Origin: Bryobacteraceae bacterium
Lineage (GTDB): Bacteria; Acidobacteriota; Terriglobia; Bryobacterales; Bryobacteraceae
Direction: 5' to 3'
DNA length: 64,000 bases
Assembly (NCBI GenBank): GCA_025928545.1
Contig: JAICJH010000001.1
Span: 1 to 64,000, forward strand
The notes beneath the pieces are model-generated. The model was not told where the DNA came from, searched no databases, and saw only the letters and a list, made by a program, of their open reading frames with translations. How positions within the stretch are numbered: the stretch's first letter is position 1; every line of letters begins with the position of its first letter. The position numbers and the translations under genes are program-made. Positions 29,425 to 37,969 of the stretch are shown one piece after another.

Positions 29425-32400
29425 TCATGGTGCCGTTACGGTGAGATTAGCCGGAGCGCTCGGATACCCGCCCACAATTGCAACCACGGATTGCACCCCG
29501 GCATTTACAGTCGGCGGCACCACGAAGTTGACCTGAATCAAGCCCACAACTCCCGCTGTCGCACCCGCAAACTGCACAAGTGCGGGACTGCCTCCCACCA
29601 GAACATTCAGCGGCAATAACGGGACCGGCAAGCTGCTCGCAGGTACACTCGCACTCATCGAAACACCGCTCGGCAGAGGCTGACTCAATTCGCCCGCGCC
29701 CGTAAGATACATGGTGGCGAATCCACCCGCCTTGGCAGGAGAGCCTGGATAAACACTGCCGTTGAACGTCAGGATTCCGGGAGCGGCAGGCGAAAGTTGA
29801 AACTGGATACCACCGACCTGCCCGTTATTGTTGACCCCCAGCACCGCGGGCCCCGCTCCTACCTCATACGGAACCTGAATATTGAGTTGCCCCGGCGATA
29901 TGTAGTAGAGCGGAGCCGGCCAGCCATTCACGGTAACTGAGACGCCGTCCAGCGAGTTTGTAAGCGGCAACCCAGCGGCCGCTTTCGTTGAGTTGGCTAA
30001 TTGAGTCCCGTAAACCGCCATGATCATTCCAGGGCTGACCGGAGTTGTGAAAGACAATGCGTTCACAACCGAAGACACCTCGGTAACGCCAAATCCGCCA
30101 AAAACCAACATGACAGGCACCGCAACGAACTGTGGAACCGAATTCGGCGATTGAAGCACAATCGTCGCCCGATAAACGCCGGGACCCATGCCGTCCATAT
30201 TCACGCGCAGGGTGATCGATGATGTTCCCGTCCCCGCGTATTGCGAAAGACTGAGCCATGCAGTCGTACGATTAGCCGGAAAGATATTGGCCGTCCAGGT
30301 TTGCGTCTGATCGCTGAGCTTGACTGAAACCGTGGAAGGCGTCACCGGAACCAACAGGGGCGACTGCCGGATGGAAACCGACTCCGGCGAGGCCGAAAGC
30401 TGTATCACCGCCGGGGCCGGTCCCGTGAAATTTACATTGACCTCCTGCACAAGCACGTCCCCGAAATCATCCTCCATATAAACCTGGAGAAGATCGGAAG
30501 ACGGTGTCACCGCCGGATTCCAGCAGAGTGTGCTCTGAAGAGAGCCCCACGGAGCCAGCCGCGTGGTACCGAAGAGCGCCGCAGTCGACTTCGTGATATC
30601 CACCGAGCCCTGAAACAGACCAATGATATGCAGCTCGTACCCGGTGAGTTCGTCCAGCGTCACCTGTTGCGGATAAAGGCAGTTCGTAGAGGCACGCGGA
30701 TTCTGCTGGATGGTGAGCGGCGTGGCCCACAAGTTGAAATTCACCTGCGCTTCCACGAATTGACCGCGGAAGACCACCTGCACCTGCCGCGACCAAACCG
30801 CACCGCTGAGATCCGTGCCCGTGAATCCAAATGTCTTAATGACGGGCACGGGCAAATTCTTCAGGACCACCGTCGCAGTCAGGCTGCCTCTCGCTGGAAT
30901 ATTCGCCGAGGGAAAGACCTGCTCCAGTGCCTGCTTGACGCCATCGATAGTGAACCCAGTGAGAACAGCCGGAACACCGGCAAGCTCCCGTAGCGATATA
31001 CCCGCTTGCCATGTCATCGGCTGATTGCCGGTTTGAAATGCGAACACTGTTGACGGAACAGAAACCGTGACGGCAGCCACTCCGGGGGTAGTCGGCAATG
31101 TGACTCTGACGGTGACGGTCGCGCCTCCGGTACTGAACGCCGCGTCTCCGTTGTACTCCGCGGCAAGAGGGATCGTGGAACCCGTGCCCAACATCCAGGC
31201 GGGAACGGTGATCGTCGCACTCTGGCTGCCGGCGATATTCACGACGGGAACAGTTCCGAGGTTCTGCTGAAGGGAAACAAATGTCACCGTGCCGGTGGGA
31301 GTACCCGACCCCTGCCCGGGCACAACCGTCGCGGTCAAAGTCACGCTGTCGTTGAAAGTCAACACGCTGGCGCTGGACGTCAGCGTCACGCTGACCGGAT
31401 TGACCGCCAGCTTCCACGAAGTCACAAACACATTCGCGTCGATGGAACCGAGCCCCGTTGCCTGATCGTATCCCGGCCCTGCAGCAATCCCATATGAGCC
31501 AAGAACGCAATCCGGACTGCCCTGAACGCAGGGCACCTTGTTATCGCCGCCAACAATGTCGTGGAATGCCGTTGGCACAGCTTGCGCCATCCGGTACAAC
31601 TGCGGATTGATGTTTCCGAGGCCCGCGGTCTTCTGAATCCCCTGTTTCACCACGTACTGATTGAGAATGGCAAGAATGCCGGCCATGGAAGGTGCCGCCG
31701 CCGACGTGCCGCCCACAACGTAGAGATTATTGCCCTGGTAGGTTACGAGATAACCGTCGTGGCCCGCCGAACTGAGAGATAGATCGGGAGTGTCCCGCGC
31801 GCCGTCGGCCGGGACGCCGGGCCCGGTTTGCCAGTTCGGCTTCGCAATCGTGGCGCTTGCCCCTCCGCCACTCGCGCCAAGGCCGTTGAGAAGACCGTTC
31901 TCATTCCACACTACTTCCGGAATATAGCCAAGCGCCGAACCTCCGCTCACGGCATTCTTGCTGCCCCAGTATGTCCCCCCGCCGTCGTCGAACATAGTGC
32001 CGCCCATGGCAGTCACCTCCGGCAGATTACCCGGAAACTGCAGCGCGAACCCGTGTGCTGCAAGCGGAACGTCTCCCTGAATGTCGCAACCCGCTGCGCC
32101 CGAATCGCCCGATGCGACCGAGATCGTAATCCCCTGCGCGTTCGCCTGCTGCGCGACGCTGCGATATATGGGCGAGACGTCGTTTTCGCATGTCGCATAA
32201 CTGACACTGATCACGGGTGCAATGTTCTGAGCCACCGCATAGGTCAGCGCACTGAAAGCATTCGTCCCATAGACATACGAAATGGTTGCACGCGGAGCCA
32301 TCGCGCCGCTCCATTCCAGATCCAGATTGGCTTCGATTTGCGCCCCGTTAAAACCCGGATCGCTCCCGAACAGCACCAGCTTCGGCGCATTCACCGGCAG

Positions 32401-33174
32401 GCCGAAATCCGTCCGGAATGAGCTGATGTCGCTGAGGATAATATCCGACTGCCCAACCACTGCGATGTTCTGGCCCGTTCCGTCATAGCCGGCCGCTGTT
32501 AGCGGAGTGACGTTATAAATCGTCGACCAGTCACCCGGGGCCAGATAATGCGAATTCCCCGAAGTGAAATTCGGCGGACCCTCCACCCGCGCCTGCGACT
32601 TCGGCGTGAAATCGTTCAGCCCGATGAATCCGCCCACCAGATCGGCAATACCCGCGGGCACTGAAGGCGCTGTCGAATTGGCATAATGCGTTTCACCGTT
32701 TACCAGATAACGATGAATGGAGGTTCGAAATGCTCTGGATACCTGCGCGGCCGATCCGCTGAATGCGATCCAGTTGCGCCCTCGCGCTGGCTCGTGAACG
32801 CTCAATCCCTGCGCCGCCAGCCACGCGACAATCTTCGATTGATCGCTGAAGCTCAGACCGAAGCGGTCCGCGAACTGTTCCGGCGTGAGCCACTGATGGT
32901 AACTGGCGGATGAAGGATTCTGCTGATCCAGCAGCAACTGTTCGATCTCAGCCTGCTGCCCGGCCGTCGGTTTCATCAGCATCATGACGTGATCGAGCCG
33001 CATCGCTGGATTCACGTCACCCTGGTCGAACTGCGCATTTGCGAGCCTGTGAGTATTGCCCGGCAGCACTCGCAGTTCGCCGCTGCTCAATGCCGAGGGG
33101 ATCCGATTTGGTGCAGCAAACAGCGTCAGTGAAGGAAGACTGACCAGGAACAGGGCTGCGGAATATATTCGCAT
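29425..33174 (-). CDS. Pro-kumamolisin (S53) serine-carboxyl peptidase with Solibacter-type C-terminal domain
   Basis: A secreted protein of 1249 residues. Order: signal peptide; activation domain with SSASYHQWLTPEQFADRFG; S53 catalytic domain with E281 and D285 (IEANLDLEW), oxyanion Asp in SGDSGAAG, catalytic S491 (GGTSAAAPSMAG) and a calcium-binding end around FHDIVGGDNK; Ig-like repeats (TFNDSVTLTATVVPGQGSGT); and a C-terminal domain of about 230 residues (VVNALSFTTPVSPGMIMAVY ... YYISPGQLNIQVPYEVG) of the Solibacter-type TIGR03437 family. Active at acidic pH by family precedent. ATG 33174 is preferred to GTG 33183; neither has a ribosome binding site. Confidence 0.9.
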   Translation of the reverse strand: MRIYSAALFLVSLPSLTLFAAPNRIPSALSSGELRVLPGNTHRLANAQFDQGDVNPAMRLDHVMMLMKPTAGQQAEIEQLLLDQQNPSSASYHQWLTPEQFADRFGLSFSDQSKIVAWLAAQGLSVHEPARGRNWIAFSGSAAQVSRAFRTSIHRYLVNGETHYANSTAPSVPAGIADLVGGFIGLNDFTPKSQARVEGPPNFTSGNSHYLAPGDWSTIYNVTPLTAAGYDGTGQNIAVVGQSDIILSDISSFRTDFGLPVNAPKLVLFGSDPGFNGAQIEANLDLEWSGAMAPRATISYVYGTNAFSALTYAVAQNIAPVISVSYATCENDVSPIYRSVAQQANAQGITISVASGDSGAAGCDIQGDVPLAAHGFALQFPGNLPEVTAMGGTMFDDGGGTYWGSKNAVSGGSALGYIPEVVWNENGLLNGLGASGGGASATIAKPNWQTGPGVPADGARDTPDLSLSSAGHDGYLVTYQGNNLYVVGGTSAAAPSMAGILAILNQYVVKQGIQKTAGLGNINPQLYRMAQAVPTAFHDIVGGDNKVPCVQGSPDCVLGSYGIAAGPGYDQATGLGSIDANVFVTSWKLAVNPVSVTLTSSASVLTFNDSVTLTATVVPGQGSGTPTGTVTFVSLQQNLGTVPVVNIAGSQSATITVPAWMLGTGSTIPLAAEYNGDAAFSTGGATVTVRVTLPTTPGVAAVTVSVPSTVFAFQTGNQPMTWQAGISLRELAGVPAVLTGFTIDGVKQALEQVFPSANIPARGSLTATVVLKNLPVPVIKTFGFTGTDLSGAVWSRQVQVVFRGQFVEAQVNFNLWATPLTIQQNPRASTNCLYPQQVTLDELTGYELHIIGLFQGSVDITKSTAALFGTTRLAPWGSLQSTLCWNPAVTPSSDLLQVYMEDDFGDVLVQEVNVNFTGPAPAVIQLSASPESVSIRQSPLLVPVTPSTVSVKLSDQTQTWTANIFPANRTTAWLSLSQYAGTGTSSITLRVNMDGMGPGVYRATIVLQSPNSVPQFVAVPVMLVFGGFGVTEVSSVVNALSFTTPVSPGMIMAVYGTQLANSTKAAAGLPLTNSLDGVSVTVNGWPAPLYYISPGQLNIQVPYEVGAGPAVLGVNNNGQVGGIQFQLSPAAPGILTFNGSVYPGSPAKAGGFATMYLTGAGELSQPLPSGVSMSASVPASSLPVPLLPLNVLVGGSPALVQFAGATAGVVGLIQVNFVVPPTVNAGVQSVVAIVGGYPSAPANLTVTAP

Positions 33175-33258
33175 GATATCCACAGAGCATAACAGCTAAA
33201 CTGGCGGCGAATCCGGTGATTTGATCCGAACAGATCCGTATTTCCGTATGGAATCGCA

Positions 33259-33264
33259 TATAAT
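33259..33264 (+). promoter_or_regulatory. Consensus -10 element of the GH39 gene
   Basis: A perfect TATAAT ends seven bases before ATG 33272. It lies inside the longer open frame that begins at 33221, so that longer frame cannot be the true start if this promoter is used. No Shine-Dalgarno sequence; the -35 is weak. Predicted leaderless transcript. Confidence 0.5.
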
Positions 33265-33271
33265 CCGAGAC

Positions 33272-34987
33272 ATGTCAAGGTCAGCCTTAGCCGTACTTGC
33301 GTCGCTTCTTCCGTTTGCCGCCCCTCTGCTTGCACAGGATGGGGTGACCATCCACGTAAATGCAGCTGAGACAATCGGCCCCTATAAACCAATCACTGGC
33401 TTTTTCGGCTACGATGAGCCAAACTTCACCTACGCGAAATACGGCAGCAAACTCATCGGAGAACTGGGCAATCTCGCGGGTGCGCCGCAGGCCGCCCGCA
33501 ACTCGCAAAAAACTCCCGCCTACGTTCGAACCCATTTCATGCTCACCACCGGAGACGGCTCGTCTGGCTTCAAGTGGGGCTCAACAAACGCCTACACGGA
33601 AGACGCCGCCGGCAAGCCCGTCTACGACTGGACCATCGCGGATCGCATCATCGATACCTACATCAAAGCCGGTGCGAAACCGTTTCTTGAAATCGGTTTT
33701 ATGCCGCGGGCGCTGTCTTCCCACCCGGACCCGTATCAACCCGATTGGAAACCTGGCGACAACTTCAACCAGTATTACCTCGGCTGGGCCTATCCGCCAA
33801 AGGATTACGCCAGGTGGGGTGAGCTGGTGAACCAATGGGTGAAGCACGAAGTTGCGAAATACGGCCGTGCTGAAGTCGAAACCTGGTATTGGGAGGTCTG
33901 GAATGAGCCGGATATCGGTTACTGGCACGGCACACCTGAAGAATATGACCGCCTGTACGACTTCGCAGCCGATGCCGTGAAACGGGCCTTACCCACTGCA
34001 AGAGTGGGCGGTCCCGCCACCACCGGCCCCAACAACGCCCGCGCCGCCGCATACCTGAAACAGTTTCTCGAACATTGCGCCACCGGGACAAACGGAGCCA
34101 CCGGAGCCGTCGGCGCACCGCTCGATTTCATCACTTATCACGCGAAGGGCCAGCCGCAGGTGATCGACGGTCACGTCCGCATGGGCGTTTCGAAGAACAC
34201 CGCCGATGCCGCGCAGGGCATGCAGATCGTGGCTTCATTTCCGAAGTTTAAGAGCCTCCCCATCATCGTGAGCGAATCCGATCCGGAAGGCTGCGCCGCC
34301 TGTTCCGCGCGCGTCTATCCGCAGAACGCCTATCGCAACGGTCCCCTTTACGCCTCATACGAAGCCGTCATGATGAAGAACATGTTGGAACTGGCGGACC
34401 GCGAAAAGACGAATATCGCGGGCATGCTCACCTGGGCTTTTGAGTTTGAAGGCCAGCCTTATTTCGAAGGCTTCCGCACGCTGGCCAGCAACGGCATTGA
34501 TAAACCGGTGCTCAACCTGTTCCGTATGGCGGCCCGCATGAGCGGCGATCGCGTCAGTACAACGAGCAGCGGCGCAATCCCGGTGGCGGCAATTCAGTCG
34601 GGCGGCGTGCGCGGAGCCGCTCCCGATGTGGACGCACTGGCCGTCCGCTCCCCGCGTGAGATCTCCGTCCTGGTATGGAATTATCACGACGACGATCTGC
34701 CCGGTCCTGAAGCCCGCGTGCAGCTCTCTCTCGCCGGGCTTCCCGCTTCGGCGAAGAAACTGACCTTGCGCCATTACCGCATTGACGACACTCATAGCAA
34801 CGCCTGGACGGCATGGAAGAACATGGGTTCGCCGCAACAGCCGACGCCGGAGCAGTACAAGACGCTCGAAGCCGCCGGGCAACTCCAGGAGCTAAAGCCA
34901 CCGGCCTCCGTGAACGCCGGCAAGGAAGTAAATCTCGACTTCAGCCTCCCGCGCCAGGGCATCTCGCTCCTTCAGTTAAGCTGGTAA
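33272..34987 (+). CDS. Secreted GH39 glycoside hydrolase (beta-xylosidase-like)
   Basis: A 571-residue exported enzyme; the signal peptide ALAVLASLLPFAAPLLA ends before QDG. The TIM-barrel acid/base Glu is E212 in YWEVWNEPDIGYW, and the nucleophile is E335 in IIVSESDPEG, the GH39 arrangement; a beta-sandwich tail follows (ISVLVWNYHDDDLPGPEARV). GH39 enzymes are retaining beta-xylosidases or alpha-iduronidases; xylosidase is favoured by the adjacent pentonate dehydratase-like gene. The chosen ATG 33272 follows a TATAAT element. The AraD1-like gene begins six bases after the stop. Confidence 0.87.
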   Translation: MSRSALAVLASLLPFAAPLLAQDGVTIHVNAAETIGPYKPITGFFGYDEPNFTYAKYGSKLIGELGNLAGAPQAARNSQKTPAYVRTHFMLTTGDGSSGFKWGSTNAYTEDAAGKPVYDWTIADRIIDTYIKAGAKPFLEIGFMPRALSSHPDPYQPDWKPGDNFNQYYLGWAYPPKDYARWGELVNQWVKHEVAKYGRAEVETWYWEVWNEPDIGYWHGTPEEYDRLYDFAADAVKRALPTARVGGPATTGPNNARAAAYLKQFLEHCATGTNGATGAVGAPLDFITYHAKGQPQVIDGHVRMGVSKNTADAAQGMQIVASFPKFKSLPIIVSESDPEGCAACSARVYPQNAYRNGPLYASYEAVMMKNMLELADREKTNIAGMLTWAFEFEGQPYFEGFRTLASNGIDKPVLNLFRMAARMSGDRVSTTSSGAIPVAAIQSGGVRGAAPDVDALAVRSPREISVLVWNYHDDDLPGPEARVQLSLAGLPASAKKLTLRHYRIDDTHSNAWTAWKNMGSPQQPTPEQYKTLEAAGQLQELKPPASVNAGKEVNLDFSLPRQGISLLQLSW

Positions 34988-34993
34988 CCGACC

Positions 34994-35986
34994 ATGAGAT
35001 TAGTCCAACTGAATGGCCCTTCGGGCCGCCGTGTTGCCCTTGTTGAAGAACCCCGTCTACGCCTTCTGGAGCGTTGCGCCTCTATCTACGACCTGGCCGC
35101 CGATTGCCTCGCCCACGGCCGCCGCATGCACGATGCCATAGCCGAGCGCCAGTCGAAAGAGTTCCTGGACTACGATCCCATCTATCAGGGCAAATCCGCC
35201 TGGCGGTTACTCCCCTCCGCGGACTTTCCTTCCCAGCCTTCACGCTGTCTGGTCAGCGGCACCGGTCTCACCCATCAGGCCAGCGCAAAGAATCGCGACG
35301 CCATGCACGCCGGCACCCAGGCGGTGACCGACAGCACCCGAATGTACCTCAGCGGCGTGGAAGGCGGCAAGCCCGCGCCTGGTGAGGCAGGCATTTCCCC
35401 CGAGTGGTTCTATAAAGGCTCCGGCACCGTGCTCCGCGGTCATGGCGAGCCGCTCGTGGTTCCTGAATTCGCCGACGACGGCGGAGAAGAACCAGAGCTT
35501 GCCGGCGTTTACGTGATCGACGCCGCTGGCCAGCCTCGACGCATCGGCTTTACGGTCGGTAACGAGTTTTCCGATCACGTCTTCGAACGAAAAAACTACC
35601 TCTATCTCGCCGCATCCAAGCTGCGCACCTGCGCGATCGGCCCTGAACTCGTCATCGACGGCGATTTCAAACTGATCCCCGGCGAAGTTAGTGTCGAGCG
35701 CGACAGTCAGGTCCTCTGGTCGCATCCCATCAAAACCGGTGAAGACACCATGTGCCACAGCCTCGCCAATATCGAGCACCACCACTTCAAGTTCGATTTC
35801 CACCGCCATCCCGGAGATATGCACATTCACTTCTTCGGCGCCGATGCCTTCAGCTTCGGCAACGGCATCCAATTGCAGAATGACGATGTCATGCAGGTTC
35901 GTTTCGACGGTTGTGGTCGCGCCCTGCGCAATCCGCTGCAACGCATCCCGCAAACCACGAAGGCCGTAGCAGTGCAACCGCTCTGA
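34994..35986 (+). CDS. AraD1-like FAH-superfamily protein (2-keto-3-deoxy acid dehydratase candidate)
   Basis: A 330-residue cytoplasmic protein of the fumarylacetoacetate hydrolase superfamily, AraD1 type. Hallmarks: VSGTGLTHQASAKNRDAMH, GGKPAPGEAGISPEWFYKG, GNEFSDHVFERKNYLYLA and IEHHHFKFDFHRHPGDMHIH. AraD1 proteins are linked to non-phosphorylative pentose and aldonate catabolism, dehydrating 2-keto-3-deoxy sugar acids. Coupling to the GH39 gene gives a plausible polymer-to-keto-acid route: released pentose oxidised by enzymes encoded elsewhere, then dehydrated here. The substrate is inferred from family and neighbour only. Confidence 0.8.
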   Translation: MRLVQLNGPSGRRVALVEEPRLRLLERCASIYDLAADCLAHGRRMHDAIAERQSKEFLDYDPIYQGKSAWRLLPSADFPSQPSRCLVSGTGLTHQASAKNRDAMHAGTQAVTDSTRMYLSGVEGGKPAPGEAGISPEWFYKGSGTVLRGHGEPLVVPEFADDGGEEPELAGVYVIDAAGQPRRIGFTVGNEFSDHVFERKNYLYLAASKLRTCAIGPELVIDGDFKLIPGEVSVERDSQVLWSHPIKTGEDTMCHSLANIEHHHFKFDFHRHPGDMHIHFFGADAFSFGNGIQLQNDDVMQVRFDGCGRALRNPLQRIPQTTKAVAVQPL

Positions 35987-35994
35987 ATCTCAAT

Positions 35995-36513
35995 ATGTCA
36001 CCGAATGTCGTGGAGTCGTTGTTCCTCAAGTTCTCGGTCGACAAACTCGGCGAGTTGATGAATCGCGTTGACGCTTGCCTCGGAAAGCTGACGCAAGAAC
36101 AAATTTGGGCGCGCGGAGCAGAAAACGAGAACGCTGTGGGCAATCTGGTGCTCCACCTGACGGGCAACGTTCGGCAGTGGATCGTCTCCACGCTCGGGAA
36201 TAACCCTGCGCCGCGCGATCGGGACGGAGAATTCAACGCACGCCAGGGCCCGGGCGCGGCAGAGCTTTCGAAGGGCCTCCGCGGCGTACTGGAACAGGCT
36301 CAGACAGTCATTTCAGGCCTCGACGCGGATAGCCTGACGAGAATGTACGAAGTCCAGTCGTGCCGCGTTTCGGGAGTTGAAGCCGTGTATCACGTGGTGG
36401 AACATTTCGCCGAACACACCGGCCAGATCATCTTCATCACAAAGATGCTGACGGGGAGCGATCTGGAATTCTATGGCCACCTGCGGCAGCCCCGGGAAAC
36501 ATCGCCTCGGTGA
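35995..36513 (+). CDS. DinB/YfiT-family four-helix protein
   Basis: A 172-residue member of the DinB superfamily. The probable metal-binding histidines are in NLVLHLTGNVRQWI and YHVVEHFAEHTGQIIFITK, the spacing of DinB-like thiol- or metal-dependent enzymes. The ATG at 35995 lies eight bases after the AraD1-like stop; a longer frame from 35911 would lie inside that gene. Its stop TGA overlaps the GTG of the next gene. Family members include bacillithiol-type transferases and hydrolases; the reaction here is unknown. Confidence 0.75.
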   Translation: MSPNVVESLFLKFSVDKLGELMNRVDACLGKLTQEQIWARGAENENAVGNLVLHLTGNVRQWIVSTLGNNPAPRDRDGEFNARQGPGAAELSKGLRGVLEQAQTVISGLDADSLTRMYEVQSCRVSGVEAVYHVVEHFAEHTGQIIFITKMLTGSDLEFYGHLRQPRETSPR

Positions 36514-36992
36514 ATTTCTTATCCGCATTTCGCGTTCTGGCGATCGTTGTCGCTCTTTATGCAGCCGTTTTGGTCGCGACGACCCTCGCATTGCCAATCC
36601 GCGTGCTGACCGGCAGTGAAGCCCAGCGGTCCGGCGATTGGTCGATCGCAGTGGCCGGCGTTCGCCACATCCCGCACGATCTCAATGAAACATACGAGAT
36701 CGATTTCCAAATGACCAATCATGGATCGGTCCCGCTGGCCGGGGACAGGAAGCTGATCGTGTATCTGCTGAGCGAGAACGGGAAGCGCTACGACGCCAGC
36801 CCGGAGCCATCCAGCCCGCCCTTCGACGTCGTCATCGCCCCGGGCAAATCAGTCGTCACAACCCGCGCTTTCACGCTCCCTGCCAATCAGAACCGCGTGG
36901 AACTAGTCCTTACCCATCAAGGCTTTAGCCTTGGTTGGTTCATGATCGGAAGGAGCCCGTTCGACGGCCGCACCGTCGTGCTCCTCCCATGA
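36510..36992 (+). CDS. Small membrane-anchored protein of unknown function
   Basis: A 160-residue protein with one N-terminal transmembrane segment or uncleaved signal (residues 7-29, VLAIVVALYAAVLVATTLAL) and a beta-rich domain (YEIDFQMTNHGSVPLAG, VVTTRAFTLPANQNRVELVL) that resembles the Ig-like DUF4352 type of extracytoplasmic domain. The start is GTG 36510, overlapping the upstream TGA by GTGA; the stop overlaps the next ATG. I do not recognise a function; tight coupling ties it to the DinB-kinase-enolase group. Confidence 0.6.
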   Translation: MNFLSAFRVLAIVVALYAAVLVATTLALPIRVLTGSEAQRSGDWSIAVAGVRHIPHDLNETYEIDFQMTNHGSVPLAGDRKLIVYLLSENGKRYDASPEPSSPPFDVVIAPGKSVVTTRAFTLPANQNRVELVLTHQGFSLGWFMIGRSPFDGRTVVLLP

Positions 36993-37969
36993 CGCCCGAG
37001 CTTTGCGGCGATAACGCGGCCGAATGGTTAGCCCGCCATAACATGCCTTCCGGCAACGTCCGCTTCTCGGAATTGGGTGGCGGGATTTCGAACAAGGTCG
37101 TACTGGCTGAGGGCGCTGGGCTTAGGGTAGTACTCAAACAATCGCTTGGAACCCTAAGAACACAAGCAGGTTGGCAGTCGGATCGCGAACGAATCTTCCG
37201 GGAAGCTGCCGCCATGCGGTGGATGGAAGGCAAGGTATGCAAGGGCGGACGAATTCCTTCCGTTCTTTTCGAGGACCCGGCAACTTTCACCTTCGCAATG
37301 ACTGCAGCCCCGCCGGATGCGAGCATGTGGAAGACTCGATTATTCCAGGGCGACATGTCTTCCCCGACTGCCCGTCTGGCGGGACGCACCCTCGGTTTCT
37401 TGATTTGTGCAAGTTGGAATAATGTCGAAGCTGAGCGACTTTTCGGCGACCCAGGAATCTTCCACCAACTTCGCCTGGATCCTTACTATCGCGCGACGGC
37501 CGACACTTGTTCTCAGGCGGCGGGTTACATTGACGTCTTAATCGAGCGTTCGACCGCCAGGCGAGTGAGCCTGGTTCACGGCGACTGGAGCCCGAAAAAC
37601 CTGCTCGTTTCCGGCGACGAATTGTGGGTGATCGACTGGGAAGTCATCCACTATGGCGATCCCTCCTTTGACGTTGGCTTTCTTCTGAACCATCTCGCGA
37701 TGAAGAGCATTGCCATGCCGAATCACCGAACCGCGCTGCTCGGTCTCGCCCGTGAATTCCTCGGCGGACTGGCCGCAGAACTGCCGGCCGGAGCAAACTG
37801 GATCGTACCTGCCGCCCTGGAGCATTTCCCTGCCCTGCTGCTGGCACGCGTACACGGCAAGTCGCCGGCCGAATATCTGGATGCTGCGATGCGGCGGCAG
37901 GCAGCGGCGCTCGCCCTGGAACTGATGCATCACCCGGCCGCGTCGGTGGAGGACTTATTCCCGCAATGA
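36989..37969 (+). CDS. APH/choline-kinase-like phosphotransferase
   Basis: A 326-residue small-molecule kinase. The ATP-binding lobe has GGGISNKVVLA and K50 in RVVLKQS; the catalytic loop is H197-G-D199 in LVHGDWSPKNLLV, with N204; the Mg-binding Asp is D216 in LWVIDWEVIHYGDPSFDVGF. This layout is shared by aminoglycoside phosphotransferases, methylthioribose kinase and homoserine kinase II; no resistance role is implied. ATG 36989 overlaps the upstream stop as ATGA, and its own stop overlaps the enolase ATG the same way. The likely job is to phosphorylate a metabolite used by the neighbouring enzymes, which is inference. Confidence 0.75.
   Translation: MTPELCGDNAAEWLARHNMPSGNVRFSELGGGISNKVVLAEGAGLRVVLKQSLGTLRTQAGWQSDRERIFREAAAMRWMEGKVCKGGRIPSVLFEDPATFTFAMTAAPPDASMWKTRLFQGDMSSPTARLAGRTLGFLICASWNNVEAERLFGDPGIFHQLRLDPYYRATADTCSQAAGYIDVLIERSTARRVSLVHGDWSPKNLLVSGDELWVIDWEVIHYGDPSFDVGFLLNHLAMKSIAMPNHRTALLGLAREFLGGLAAELPAGANWIVPAALEHFPALLLARVHGKSPAEYLDAAMRRQAAALALELMHHPAASVEDLFPQ

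Noticed and set aside
33221..33271. Upstream extension of the GH39 frame
   Set aside because: It contains a perfect TATAAT, and the signal peptide is well formed from ATG 33272.
36989..37969. Kinase as an aminoglycoside resistance gene
   Set aside because: The APH fold is shared by many metabolic kinases; operon context with an enolase paralogue and no resistance signature argues against it.
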